From positions 1 through 30,476 of IMG/VR virus record IMGVR_UViG_3300046463_000479: a stretch of 30,476 bases of DNA. One strand, 5' to 3'. Source of the DNA: a virus. This document shows, in pieces, positions 21,126 to 29,193 of this stretch. Below the pieces are notes generated by a model. The model was not told the DNA's origin. It ran no database searches and saw only the letters and a list, made by a program, of their open reading frames with translations. A program made the translations under genes and the position numbers. Position 1 is the first letter of the stretch. The number at the start of each line of letters is the position of its first letter.

Positions 21126-21343
21126 TTCCTTCTCCTTCTAAGTCTCGCCGCCGATGGCGGCGGTTGTGCAGCACGATAAGCCTCAACAGCATCAATGACA
21201 GCCTTAGCTCCCGCACCAGACGCCATCGGTATTTTGTCCATCGGGATAAAACTTCTCTCAAACTGAGGAACTTGACCGATGTACGTGTAAATCAGATGCA
21301 GCAGAGCATTTGCGCCAGCCGTATAGTCACCTTGGCTTGCCAT
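21122..21343 (-). CDS. Hypothetical helical protein
   Basis: 73 residues from the ATG at 21343, which forms a TGATG junction with the upstream stop and has GGAGG 8 nt before it; an upstream in-frame start at 21394 is less likely. The sequence is helical with a Pro-rich, then Arg-rich end (PPPSAARLRRRRK). No family recognised. Confidence 0.6.
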   Translation of the reverse strand: MASQGDYTAGANALLHLIYTYIGQVPQFERSFIPMDKIPMASGAGAKAVIDAVEAYRAAQPPPSAARLRRRRK

Positions 21344-21606
21344 CACCTGTGCCTCCAACAAGTGTGATCGTAGTTGTGTATGCGCTGGCACCAATCGCGG
21401 TGCTCATTCTCAATCGTTGCACCGATAATGCCAGCGGCGATCAGCGTACAGCCGGAAAACATTAGCGCCATAAACAGGATCAAAATAGTAATCACGACGA
21501 CTTTCACGAAATCCCTCTCTTGCCTGTTATAAGGTTTCAATGCATCGCGCGGATCATTTGGATTGCCGAGCGGATCAGCGCCAAGCGGCCAAGAGCCATT
21601 TTTCAT
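21343..21606 (-). CDS. Small membrane protein with possible internal lipobox
   Basis: An 87-residue protein: a 35-residue polar N-terminus, a hydrophobic segment (VVVITILILFMALMFSGC), then a short soluble tail with two more cysteines. The cysteine after the segment looks like a lipobox, but the long leading region is atypical for a lipoprotein signal, so a plain membrane anchor is at least as likely. AGGACGATAAC precedes the ATG, one base after the upstream stop. Confidence 0.58.
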   Translation of the reverse strand: MKNGSWPLGADPLGNPNDPRDALKPYNRQERDFVKVVVITILILFMALMFSGCTLIAAGIIGATIENEHRDWCQRIHNYDHTCWRHR

Positions 21607-21607
21607 G

Positions 21608-22162
21608 TTATCGTCCTGGGTTCGCGATGATGCGTTTTATTTCCGCGATAAACATATTTTGATCGCCTACGTCATAGTCGCCTGGATGCGGAATATGGTG
21701 CGGCGTCCGGTGATAGCTGGCCGGGTTCATCGTACCGACGCGCCAGAGATACGCGCCGAGTCCTGGGAACGGTATCGGGTTGTATGAAAAAATTAGATGG
21801 GCAAATCGAACGTTGCTGGTCAGCGACGAGTGAGCGCCGTAAATGCTGGCCTGAAAGCCCAAGGCGCCGTCGATGGCGTGTTTGGTGTAGCCGCAAGCGA
21901 TAGGGGTATTATTTGCGCCGAGCGAAACACCCTGAACGAACACTAAATCCATCGCTGGCAATTTATCAATTATCGCCGCAATTTGCCCTGCCTGCTGATC
22001 CTGATACGGCGAGTCGTGCGCGTTGATGCCGGGAATGGATTGTTTGACGCGAGCGGTAAAATAGTCCTCGCCGGGATCAGTCGTGTGGCCGCCCATACCG
22101 TACATGCCGAAGAAATGCACCGGCCGTGCGCCAGTCTCTATCTCATATTTCGCTCGACTCAT
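21608..22162 (-). CDS. Alpha/beta-hydrolase-like protein
   Basis: A 184-residue protein. HFFGMYGMGGH near the start fits an oxyanion-hole loop, and VFVQGVSLGAN gives a GxSxG nucleophile elbow with Ser80. A distal histidine could be one of several in PASYHRTPHHIPHPGD. There is no signal peptide. It lies between the GH108 endolysin (ATGA overlap) and small membrane proteins. A lipid- or ester-cleaving lysis accessory is possible by analogy to LysB enzymes of other phages, but similarity to LysB is not evident and the host type differs. Function unknown. Confidence 0.6.
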   Translation of the reverse strand: MSRAKYEIETGARPVHFFGMYGMGGHTTDPGEDYFTARVKQSIPGINAHDSPYQDQQAGQIAAIIDKLPAMDLVFVQGVSLGANNTPIACGYTKHAIDGALGFQASIYGAHSSLTSNVRFAHLIFSYNPIPFPGLGAYLWRVGTMNPASYHRTPHHIPHPGDYDVGDQNMFIAEIKRIIANPGR

Positions 22163-22779
22163 GGCCCCTCACCATACGCCTTAGCGAACGCTCTTGGTAT
22201 ACGCATAAGTTTCAGGGCAGGACGAAGCTTGCCCTGCAAGCGTTTTGGCTCCCGAAGGGCAATACAATAGGCCATAAGATCGTTGACGCGCGCCTGCCAC
22301 CCGCGCCCAAACCTCCGCCATATCGACAAGCCTTTCATGAAATCTAAACGGTCATGACAAAGCCGGTTAATAAAATCGGCGGGAGGATACGCATTTATCG
22401 CCCGCAAGGTCAGCGGGCCAAGCACGCCATCGACAGCAACCCCGACTATGCGTTGCGCGTATTTGACCGCTCGCGACGGCCCGGAGTTCACGCCGAAGTC
22501 AAACACCACACAATCGCTTCCGACCACCAGATCCTGAAAGCCGCACGCGGTCGCATATTTTTTATCGTAGATTTCGTCAGCTTCGGACAACGGCATCGCC
22601 TGGACGATAGGTGCCCATCGCGCCATAGAGTCCATAACCTCGTGACGATGTTCCGCAAGATCGTAACAGGTGATTCCATATTTGGTCGGCCCGCCAGGAT
22701 CGCTCTTGTCCCAACCGTAGCCGCCCTCGTACCGCGAAATCATACGCTCAACGAAAGGCTGGTAGTCGGCGAAAGTCAT
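22159..22779 (-). CDS. GH108 endolysin (N-acetylmuramidase) with peptidoglycan-binding domain
   Basis: 206 residues from the ATG at 22779, which overlaps the upstream stop (ATGA); the TTG at 22791 is rejected. The N-terminus has the GH108 signature RYEGGYGWDKSDPGG, with catalytic-type Glu18, then TKYGIT. The middle has VFDFGVNSGPSRAVKYAQRI and DGVLGPLT, typical of the PG_binding_3 part. It cleaves the glycan chain of peptidoglycan to release progeny. There is no signal peptide, so it depends on a holin; the holin-like gene at 20895 is in the same operon. Confidence 0.9.
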   Translation of the reverse strand: MTFADYQPFVERMISRYEGGYGWDKSDPGGPTKYGITCYDLAEHRHEVMDSMARWAPIVQAMPLSEADEIYDKKYATACGFQDLVVGSDCVVFDFGVNSGPSRAVKYAQRIVGVAVDGVLGPLTLRAINAYPPADFINRLCHDRLDFMKGLSIWRRFGRGWQARVNDLMAYCIALREPKRLQGKLRPALKLMRIPRAFAKAYGEGP

Positions 22780-23243
22780 GCCGTCACCCAAGACCCTGTA
22801 CTCAGATTTGAAAAAAGCAACAAACGACCGTAGGCCGATGCTGTAGAAGTGTTGATTAACACGAAAGTTGAAGTACGAATATTCTCCGTGCTGGTCGCCG
22901 TGTTTACGGTAATATTGAATGTGGTGCTGTTCCCCGCGCCATCGAGAATCAGCAATCTTTGTCCCTGCGGAAAAGACGCCAACGCAGGTAACGTCACAGT
23001 TCGCGCTGCCGTTTTTGCCGTGTACATCACGATGGTGTCGGTAGGGAGTACCGTATAATTCACGTCATTAACTAGCGTCAGTCCTGCACGCTCCTGCGGC
23101 CAGCCGCCCTCCGTCACACCATCGTGCAACACCGTGCGCATGTAGGACAGATCAACAGCAATTTCACCCGGCGCTCCTACGAACTGAGCCATTATCGTCG
23201 TAGCGCCGCGTCTTACTTGAAGTTGAATAGCGCCTGCGCCCAT
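22776..23243 (-). CDS. Fibre/decoration-like protein with Mtd-N-like start, paralogue C
   Basis: A 155-residue protein. The first 50 residues (IQLQVRRGATTIMAQFVGAP, GEIAVDLSYMR, DGVTEGGWP) resemble the N-terminal domain of phage major tropism determinants and hyaluronate-lyase-type fibre proteins (RRGT..., GE...D...DG.T). The rest is beta-rich with a TVTLPALASFPQGQRLLI block shared with the next two genes. GGGAAAGAGC precedes the ATG. It is probably a trimeric tail-fibre or receptor-binding protein. It is coupled to the endolysin by ATGA. Confidence 0.65.
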   Translation of the reverse strand: MGAGAIQLQVRRGATTIMAQFVGAPGEIAVDLSYMRTVLHDGVTEGGWPQERAGLTLVNDVNYTVLPTDTIVMYTAKTAARTVTLPALASFPQGQRLLILDGAGNSTTFNITVNTATSTENIRTSTFVLINTSTASAYGRLLLFSNLSTGSWVTA

Positions 23244-23252
23244 GCTCTTTCC

Positions 23253-23738
23253 CTAAACCCAAAACGCCCAAGCTGATGCGGTAGACATGGGCGTAAAAAC
23301 ATAACAAAAACCATTGAGGTTTATCACAATAGAGGTTGAATTCGTGATCGCTCCGGCATGAGATTGGCCGATCAGCTTTTCAGAAGCAGATGCGGTTTTT
23401 ATAGTGACGTTGCTCAACCCTGAGTTTATGGATGAGTCCGCGATTACTAATTTTTGCCCGCTAGGAAAGTTGGCTACGGACGGCAAGGTCGCTACGCGAG
23501 AATTGCTATTGCCCAACTCTACTACGGCATCAGTATTATTTACGGTGACTGCGGTCGAAAACGAAAGATTCGTCGTCGCCAGCGCGCTAAACCACCCGCC
23601 TGCGGTCACGCCATCAGCAACCGAAAAACGCATATAGGTCATATCCGCGCACACTTCGCCGGTCGAACCAACAAAGGCATTCAACTGCACGAAAGTCGTT
23701 CGTCTGCGCTGATGTTGAACACCGGAGATTTCAGCCAT
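23253..23738 (-). CDS. Fibre/decoration-like protein, paralogue B
   Basis: A 161-residue protein with the same layout as its two neighbours: EISGVQHQRRRTTFVQLNAF, GEVCADMTYMR, DGVTAGGW, then a beta-rich half with VATLPSVANFPSGQKLVI. It differs from the others mainly in the loops and in the C-terminus (FCYVFTPMSTASAWAFWV). GAGAGAGAATC precedes the ATG. It is one of three tandem copies next to the tail tip, so probably a receptor-binding subunit. Confidence 0.65.
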   Translation of the reverse strand: MAEISGVQHQRRRTTFVQLNAFVGSTGEVCADMTYMRFSVADGVTAGGWFSALATTNLSFSTAVTVNNTDAVVELGNSNSRVATLPSVANFPSGQKLVIADSSINSGLSNVTIKTASASEKLIGQSHAGAITNSTSIVINLNGFCYVFTPMSTASAWAFWV

Positions 23739-23747
23739 GATTCTCTC

Positions 23748-24212
23748 TCATGTCGAATAGGCAATGTAGCCGGTTGAGCCGTTCGTTATCAGACCTCTAC
23801 CCGTTCCGCCCGCTGAAAAAGAGATGCTCGTGGAAGCGTTAATGGTATCAGTTGAGGATGCGGCAGCAATGACGATTGTGCCAGCAACCGTAGTGCCATT
23901 CTGAATGCGAAGCTCCTGACCAATCGGATATGCATTTGCGGCTGGCAAAGTAACAGTGTGCGTAATGGCGGTCATCGTGGTGAAAACAATAACCACGTCA
24001 GTGACAAGTGCCGTGTAAGTAGCGGCGTCTTGGAGAGTTTTAAGCTGCGCCCGCCCGACAGGGAATCCGCCAGCCGTATCTCCGTCGCCAACCACCTCGC
24101 GGTAGCTCGTCATATCGGCAACGACCTCACCCTGCGCTGGCGTGAACGCGGCGACCTGGGCGGCAGTGCCGCGCCTCGCCTGGAAAATAAACGGAACCTT
24201 GTTGGTCGTCAT
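23748..24212 (-). CDS. Fibre/decoration-like protein, paralogue A
   Basis: A 154-residue protein starting MTTNKVPFIFQARRGTAAQV, with GEVVADMTSYR, DGDTAGGFP and TVTLPAANAYPIGQELRI. It is the copy closest to the tail-tip gene, one base after its stop codon, and has the most canonical RRGTAAQVAAF start. Predicted to be a beta-rich trimer-forming fibre protein. The three copies probably arose by tandem duplication and divergence. Confidence 0.68.
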   Translation of the reverse strand: MTTNKVPFIFQARRGTAAQVAAFTPAQGEVVADMTSYREVVGDGDTAGGFPVGRAQLKTLQDAATYTALVTDVVIVFTTMTAITHTVTLPAANAYPIGQELRIQNGTTVAGTIVIAAASSTDTINASTSISFSAGGTGRGLITNGSTGYIAYST

Positions 24213-24213
24213 T

Positions 24214-27213
24214 TTATGGATAATCCTGTGACTGATTAGTGCTCGTCATTCCGCCGAAGCAGTTATAATTATTGTTCTCGCCAGAAATGTCCGAGCCTAA
24301 AAGCAAATTACCAGTCGAGTTTGTAAGCGCATTGAAGAAGGTCAACTGAGCATCAATTTGACCAATAAATCCCTGACCTGAAGAACCTGTAAATTGGACT
24401 GGGAATCCGGGCGTGCCACTCATAAACATGGTCGAAGTCAACTGCGCGGTGCCTATTACGCTTGAACCAACGATAGATTTATAATCGTCGATGTAATAGT
24501 ACACCGCTATCTGACCAGAAAAATAATTGAAGGTCGAGGCGATGCCGGGGCCACCCAACGTTATTGCACCGGACAGTCCCCCAAGGGTTGATCTGCTGCC
24601 GCCAGTTGACCAGTCAAGAGCAACGCCAGTAAGCGTTGACGGCATTATAGACGCGGAATTGCTCAACGTGACGCCATCTTGAATCAGTCTGATCTTATCG
24701 GAAGAAGTCGGATTGAACGTGCTTGTATTCATCGTCCACAAGACTTGATGCCAAGAGGACGTATCAGCAATCGCAATCGTGCTGGTGATGTGCGCTATCG
24801 TCGTGCCGCCAACCATCCATTGAAAATGCAGAAAATTGGACGCATCGAATCTAATGACAACATAGGTGGCCGTGCTGACATAACTTCCCCACAACATCTC
24901 ACTATCGCCGAGCGCGGATCGCTTGAACCAGAGTGATGCCCCTTCGTGAAGAACGCCTTGTTGAGCACTGACGCCGCCACTAGTCGGCACCGTAAAGCTT
25001 AAATATTGACTGCTGGCCTGCACGAACGACAGGCTAAATGATGACACAAGTTGTTGCATATCCACGGCTTGCGGGAAGTAGTAGGCGGTCGCCCCGGAGA
25101 CTGTCGCCACGATGAACCCATAATCCTCAAACACGTTTGCGATTGTTGTTACGCTGCCGAGGTCTTGATAGACGCCGACGTTGATCGCTTGCGCTAGCGG
25201 GTGAACCATGCCTAGCCCACCGGGGATGAATTGATAAGCTGTCGCGGTACTCAAATCTTGAAGACCGTCGCCGTAGAGATTGAAGGATTGCAGTTTCACG
25301 AAAACGGTCTGATTGATATATTGCGGAGGCAGCACATACTTGAAAATCGCGTTATCTAATCTCGTAAAGTTCGCGCCAGTTAAATGTCCGTTTGGCAACG
25401 TGCCGTACAGCCCGCGATAGAGCACCGTCAGATTGTACATATTCGCGGCGGTAAGCGTGGCCGTTTGAAACGATAACAATTCGCTATCGACCAAACAAAG
25501 AGTATGACCTAGCGCGGCGTCAAGCGCCGAGCCGCTCTGAAGCGTTCCAAGACTCGTCGTAAGATCGACCGACAACGTATCTGTGTTGTCTGGATTGCTG
25601 CCGGTATAGTTTGAGCATCCCACCGTCAGCGTTCCCTGCCGCGCAGCACCGATGATTTGTCCGACCAGAGTATAATTAGTGTTGTCGAGACTCAGCCAAA
25701 CGTTTGCCCCGCCCCACGTCACATCAGTGGATGAAGCGCCAATCCAAATCTGCGGCGGGCCGCCCTGCGCAAATACTGCGGAAGGCGGCTCGATAATGAT
25801 TGGCGTATTAACATTGCCAGCGACAGTGGCAGGGTTTGAGTTATAGGGAACATGGGTACTGAAATTATAGAGCGGTGCCGACCCGGTTCCGGACAAGACT
25901 TCTTCCGCCGTGAAAGAGAACGTACCATCGTCGTTCTCCTGAATCCCGGTAATCCTGACAAGTTGGTTGCTCAGTCCTAGATTTGTGTCTGTCAGGGACA
26001 CAATATCCATAGGGTCGAGCAGGACGTATCGCGCATCCAAATCGAATTGATAGGTGTTGGAAACCCTCTGACGTCGAAGTTGAAGTCGAGTTGAAAGATT
26101 TGCTGCTGTTCCGTCACAGAACAAGTGAAACTGTTGTGATCCATTGGTGCGCGTCCCGTAGAGGTCAATCAGGGCTTGGTCGTTGGCGTAGGCAATGGCA
26201 GGCGCGTAATTCGCAGCGCGGTTAAGATACTCGACCTTAATGCTATTGATCTTGTCGCTAGGCCGTTTGCGAATCATCACCACCGGCCCCGACGCCCCGC
26301 CGAGACTTCCCGCCGATTGCGGGCTTGGCAAAAAATCATTATCACCGAGCGCGTATATCGGCGTCAGACTTGGCGTAAAAGTCTTGCCGTTCCCCGATAT
26401 AGTCGTGTCGCCATAGGACACCATTGTCAGTACGCCGCTCGACCAGACCGGCGCGCTGTTAGTTGCCATAGCTAATTCCGTGATGATGTCGGCCCCGGTG
26501 CGCTGCGTATCGTAGGCGGGCGACACTAGAAGCCCGGTAGCAAAGCAATAATTCTGCCATGCCGACAGGTCGCCAATACGCGCAGACGGGAAGCCAAGAC
26601 CGTAATGAGTATTTGTTAGAATGTCTGTCAGGATTTGGGACGGATCAGCATCGAAGACGGCGGTGCTACCGACCGAAGTGCTGAGGATTCCTTTGACCTC
26701 GAATTGAAGGTTGGGGATCGACGTGTTGTTGCCAAGATTAAAGCTTGCATCAGCCACGTAGGCAATTCCGTTGTAGCCAAGCGGGGCGGCGGTGCCGCTA
26801 ATAGTGCTACCGGACGCGTCTTTGTATTTCCACGAAACGCTCGTGCCCCACGCCGACTGCGGATAGGTGCCGGTAAATAGCGTGAAGCCTTCCTGCGCGA
26901 GCGTCTTTAGTTTTTTATCTTTCCAAACCGTGCCGATACCGTTGATCGGTCCTTCGCCGAGCGCAAAAGCAAACGCCGCGCTGTAATTGTACGACTGACT
27001 TCCAGCGTTCGATGGCGAGAACAATCCGCCCTTGCCGCTGCCTTGCCCTTGATTAACTAGAGCCGCATTAAAATTACCGTAGAGAAGCATGTTTCCCGAC
27101 ACGCGCGTGGTGCCGTAGATAATGGCGACGGGCTTGCCGTAGACGCTGGTTTGCAGCGTTATGCCAGCCGCCCGCGTCGGAACCTTGTTGTTTGATTTGA
27201 ACAGCCAGCCCAT
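24214..27213 (-). CDS. Tail-tip / host-specificity protein with C-terminal lectin-like domain
   Basis: 999 residues from the ATG at 27213 (a GTG at 27216 is an alternative). The N-terminus (ITLQTSVYGKPVAIIYGTTR), the FAFALGEGPINGI block and the DPSQILTDILTNTHYGLGFP region are typical of GTA/siphovirus tail-tip proteins at the position of lambda gpJ. The middle (about 200-430) reads like a Phage-tail_3 type hub, followed by beta-sandwich repeats. Residues about 720-915 form a LamG/concanavalin-like domain (YLSFTVPTSG, ASLWFKR, WHQVLWTMN, IRLIQDGV), which could bind a host surface polysaccharide. It is coupled to the NlpC/P60 gene upstream and to the fibre genes downstream. Confidence 0.85.
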   Translation of the reverse strand: MGWLFKSNNKVPTRAAGITLQTSVYGKPVAIIYGTTRVSGNMLLYGNFNAALVNQGQGSGKGGLFSPSNAGSQSYNYSAAFAFALGEGPINGIGTVWKDKKLKTLAQEGFTLFTGTYPQSAWGTSVSWKYKDASGSTISGTAAPLGYNGIAYVADASFNLGNNTSIPNLQFEVKGILSTSVGSTAVFDADPSQILTDILTNTHYGLGFPSARIGDLSAWQNYCFATGLLVSPAYDTQRTGADIITELAMATNSAPVWSSGVLTMVSYGDTTISGNGKTFTPSLTPIYALGDNDFLPSPQSAGSLGGASGPVVMIRKRPSDKINSIKVEYLNRAANYAPAIAYANDQALIDLYGTRTNGSQQFHLFCDGTAANLSTRLQLRRQRVSNTYQFDLDARYVLLDPMDIVSLTDTNLGLSNQLVRITGIQENDDGTFSFTAEEVLSGTGSAPLYNFSTHVPYNSNPATVAGNVNTPIIIEPPSAVFAQGGPPQIWIGASSTDVTWGGANVWLSLDNTNYTLVGQIIGAARQGTLTVGCSNYTGSNPDNTDTLSVDLTTSLGTLQSGSALDAALGHTLCLVDSELLSFQTATLTAANMYNLTVLYRGLYGTLPNGHLTGANFTRLDNAIFKYVLPPQYINQTVFVKLQSFNLYGDGLQDLSTATAYQFIPGGLGMVHPLAQAINVGVYQDLGSVTTIANVFEDYGFIVATVSGATAYYFPQAVDMQQLVSSFSLSFVQASSQYLSFTVPTSGGVSAQQGVLHEGASLWFKRSALGDSEMLWGSYVSTATYVVIRFDASNFLHFQWMVGGTTIAHITSTIAIADTSSWHQVLWTMNTSTFNPTSSDKIRLIQDGVTLSNSASIMPSTLTGVALDWSTGGSRSTLGGLSGAITLGGPGIASTFNYFSGQIAVYYYIDDYKSIVGSSVIGTAQLTSTMFMSGTPGFPVQFTGSSGQGFIGQIDAQLTFFNALTNSTGNLLLGSDISGENNNYNCFGGMTSTNQSQDYP

Positions 27214-27671
27214 CACCGTCCCCAGAACGAAAACAGCTTCATTGGCCTTGGCGTGTTCTCATCGAATTTGAGCCACATGGTCTTCTCAACATCATCCGTC
27301 GCAACCTTGCGATTCATGACGGCATGAACAACCTGCGGCCACTCTACCACTATGGCGGCGTGAGAGTAGGTTCTGCCAATCTTCCAGATAGCGATGTCGC
27401 CGGTTATGGCGGGCGACTCTATCTCCCTGCAGTGCTGATTTAGAATCTCTAGGTAAAGCTCCTCGCTGCGGTGGAGCATCCATTGCGGCGAATATTCCGG
27501 TAGCTTGATTTCATCAATTAGCCCCGCCTCATGCCCTGCAACTACGAGCAGCGTTGCGCAATCGACGCCTACGCCTTTGATACGGCCAGCATGATGATAG
27601 GGCGTGCCGAGGAAGGACAGCGCCGCCCCCACAAATCGACCGCGTTCATAAGACTCCTGCGCGCTGGTCAT
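27213..27671 (-). CDS. Tail-associated NlpC/P60 peptidase
   Basis: 152 residues from the ATG at 27671, which overlaps the DUF2163 stop (ATGA); a 61-residue in-frame extension to 27854 is out-of-frame sequence of the upstream gene and is rejected. The NlpC/P60 active-site blocks are clear: LGTPYHHAGRIKGVGVDCAT with Cys38, GDIAIWKIG and TYSHAAIVV with His104. It corresponds to the GTA gp14-type tail peptidase, which opens peptidoglycan locally during DNA entry. It lies immediately upstream of the tail-tip gene, as in GTAs. Confidence 0.88.
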   Translation of the reverse strand: MTSAQESYERGRFVGAALSFLGTPYHHAGRIKGVGVDCATLLVVAGHEAGLIDEIKLPEYSPQWMLHRSEELYLEILNQHCREIESPAITGDIAIWKIGRTYSHAAIVVEWPQVVHAVMNRKVATDDVEKTMWLKFDENTPRPMKLFSFWGR

Positions 27672-28552
27672 ATCGCCTGCCCCGGATCGGGGATATACGG
27701 CATGCCACGAAAGTTGGCGATGTTGCTGAACTTGGAGCATCCACCGCTCCCCGTCGAAAGATCGCAGCCGGGATTGACAGTAATCTGGTCGCTCGCAACC
27801 GGCGCGTAAGGAGTCGGAGCTACTAGCGTCAACGTGTTCGTTCCCAGATTCCATGAACTAATCGCAAACATCAGCCCATTGTTTTGACCGCTGGTAAATA
27901 AAAGCTTGCCGTTGTCGAAGTAGCCCGACGCCTGCGCTAGCGTGCTGGTGACGATGAAGGTATTGCTCGACCCGGCCGCAACCGTGGCGGTGGATTGGAA
28001 ATTGGAACTGATGAGAGTGCAACTGGCGTCATAGAGGTTGTTCTGACAGTTGGCCGCATAGAGCCAGCGCGGCATCTGCTGATTGAGTAATTCCCTATAA
28101 TCGTTGATCGAGAATGTAATAATGGCGCGGTCAGCGTTTACCTCAGCCACGCGACCCTTAAACAGCATCGGTGCGCACCCGCTCTGCACCACATAGGCGG
28201 CGGTCGAATAGGCGCGATCAAGCTCAAAGTCTGCGCCGTCAAACAGACCAAGCCGAACTGCATTCCACCAACTAAAAGTGCTGACGAGTGCGCTACCCGG
28301 CAATACGTCAATGACCAGCGTGTCGGTGCCAACGCCGAGATTCCAAACTACTTTTGCCCGGTTGTCCTTGCGGTCGAAATAAGGGCCGGTCAAACCGCCA
28401 GCCGAGAACGTGCTTCCGCCGAAAACGATGTTTTGTTGTCCGGAACAAAAGCGCAGCGTGCTGCCGTTTTGCAGCGTGAAGGTAATCAGATCGGCGTTGA
28501 AGAACTGCCGCCCTGCCAGAATGGCGTTAAGTGTCGCATTGGTGGGCTTCAT
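27668..28552 (-). CDS. Tail protein, DUF2163 / phage BR0599 family (GTA gp13-like)
   Basis: A 294-residue protein with the family's N-terminal adhesin-like start (MKPTNATLNAIL), the FDRKDNRAKVVWNLGVGTD and LFKGRVAEVNADRAIITF strand blocks, and the characteristic Cys-containing end NPGCDLSTGSGGC, then NFRGMPYIPDP. It forms part of the distal tail / baseplate hub. The start ATG overlaps the upstream TAA by one base (TAATG), and its stop overlaps the NlpC/P60 start. Confidence 0.9.
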   Translation of the reverse strand: MKPTNATLNAILAGRQFFNADLITFTLQNGSTLRFCSGQQNIVFGGSTFSAGGLTGPYFDRKDNRAKVVWNLGVGTDTLVIDVLPGSALVSTFSWWNAVRLGLFDGADFELDRAYSTAAYVVQSGCAPMLFKGRVAEVNADRAIITFSINDYRELLNQQMPRWLYAANCQNNLYDASCTLISSNFQSTATVAAGSSNTFIVTSTLAQASGYFDNGKLLFTSGQNNGLMFAISSWNLGTNTLTLVAPTPYAPVASDQITVNPGCDLSTGSGGCSKFSNIANFRGMPYIPDPGQAI

Positions 28553-29193
28553 TAGATCACCGATGTGAACGACATCTTCTTGATTTCATACCAGCCGAAG
28601 CCGAAGCGGTCTAATTGCAGGTCGTCACTGTCCCAACGGACAGGCCAATAATAGGAGAACGTAGTGACCAATGACGCGCTGCTTCCTGGGCTGAATGTGC
28701 TTGGCAAAATAGTTCCTGGCGCGCTCGACCCCCAATAGTTGACCGTGACGCCGATAGTGCTAGCAGAACTTTGTCCGCTGCTGTTTACGGCGAACACCAG
28801 AAGCGCGGCGGTCGAGGGCGCGTATATAGGATCGTATGTCGTGGAATTACCGACCGCCCGCTGCAACTGAAAGACAGATGGCGCTGACGAAACAAACGAA
28901 AGCGTGCTTAACGCCGTGACGTTATCTTCAGGGTCGAGCCATTGGAAGGTGTCGAAGCTGCCGCCGACTGTATTGAACAGAGCAGCAAAGTTGCTGAACT
29001 CCAATGATGTGCTCACGCTCGCACGTAGGAAGTTGAACTTCATGTCCCACGTATAGCGCGCGATGGTGCGAAGACTTACGCGAGTCTCCTTGCCAGATAC
29101 GTTCTCCTGCGTCCTCGTTAGAAACGTCGCCTTGCGATTGATGGCGATGTCTATTCCAATGAAGGTAGTGCTGGTCAGCACTTGTGTAGACAT
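28552..29193 (-). CDS. Tail protein, DUF2460 family (GTA gp12-like)
   Basis: A 213-residue beta-rich protein at the fixed GTA-like position between the tape measure and DUF2163 genes. Family-type segments include VSGKETRVSLRTIARYTWDM and, at the end, WDSDDLQLDRFGFGWYEIKK. It probably forms the distal tail ring that connects the tube to the hub. A TGATG junction joins it to the tape measure stop. The middle (85-190) is Ser/Thr-rich and longer than usual, possibly an inserted sandwich domain. Confidence 0.85.
   Translation of the reverse strand: MSTQVLTSTTFIGIDIAINRKATFLTRTQENVSGKETRVSLRTIARYTWDMKFNFLRASVSTSLEFSNFAALFNTVGGSFDTFQWLDPEDNVTALSTLSFVSSAPSVFQLQRAVGNSTTYDPIYAPSTAALLVFAVNSSGQSSASTIGVTVNYWGSSAPGTILPSTFSPGSSASLVTTFSYYWPVRWDSDDLQLDRFGFGWYEIKKMSFTSVI

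Noticed and set aside
22354-22833. 159-codon plus-strand ORF
   Set aside because: Antisense to the GH108 endolysin; no ribosome-binding site or domain.
27672-27854. 61-codon N-terminal extension of the tail NlpC/P60 gene
   Set aside because: It is out-of-frame sequence within the DUF2163 gene; the ATGA junction at 27668-27671 gives the expected start and family length.
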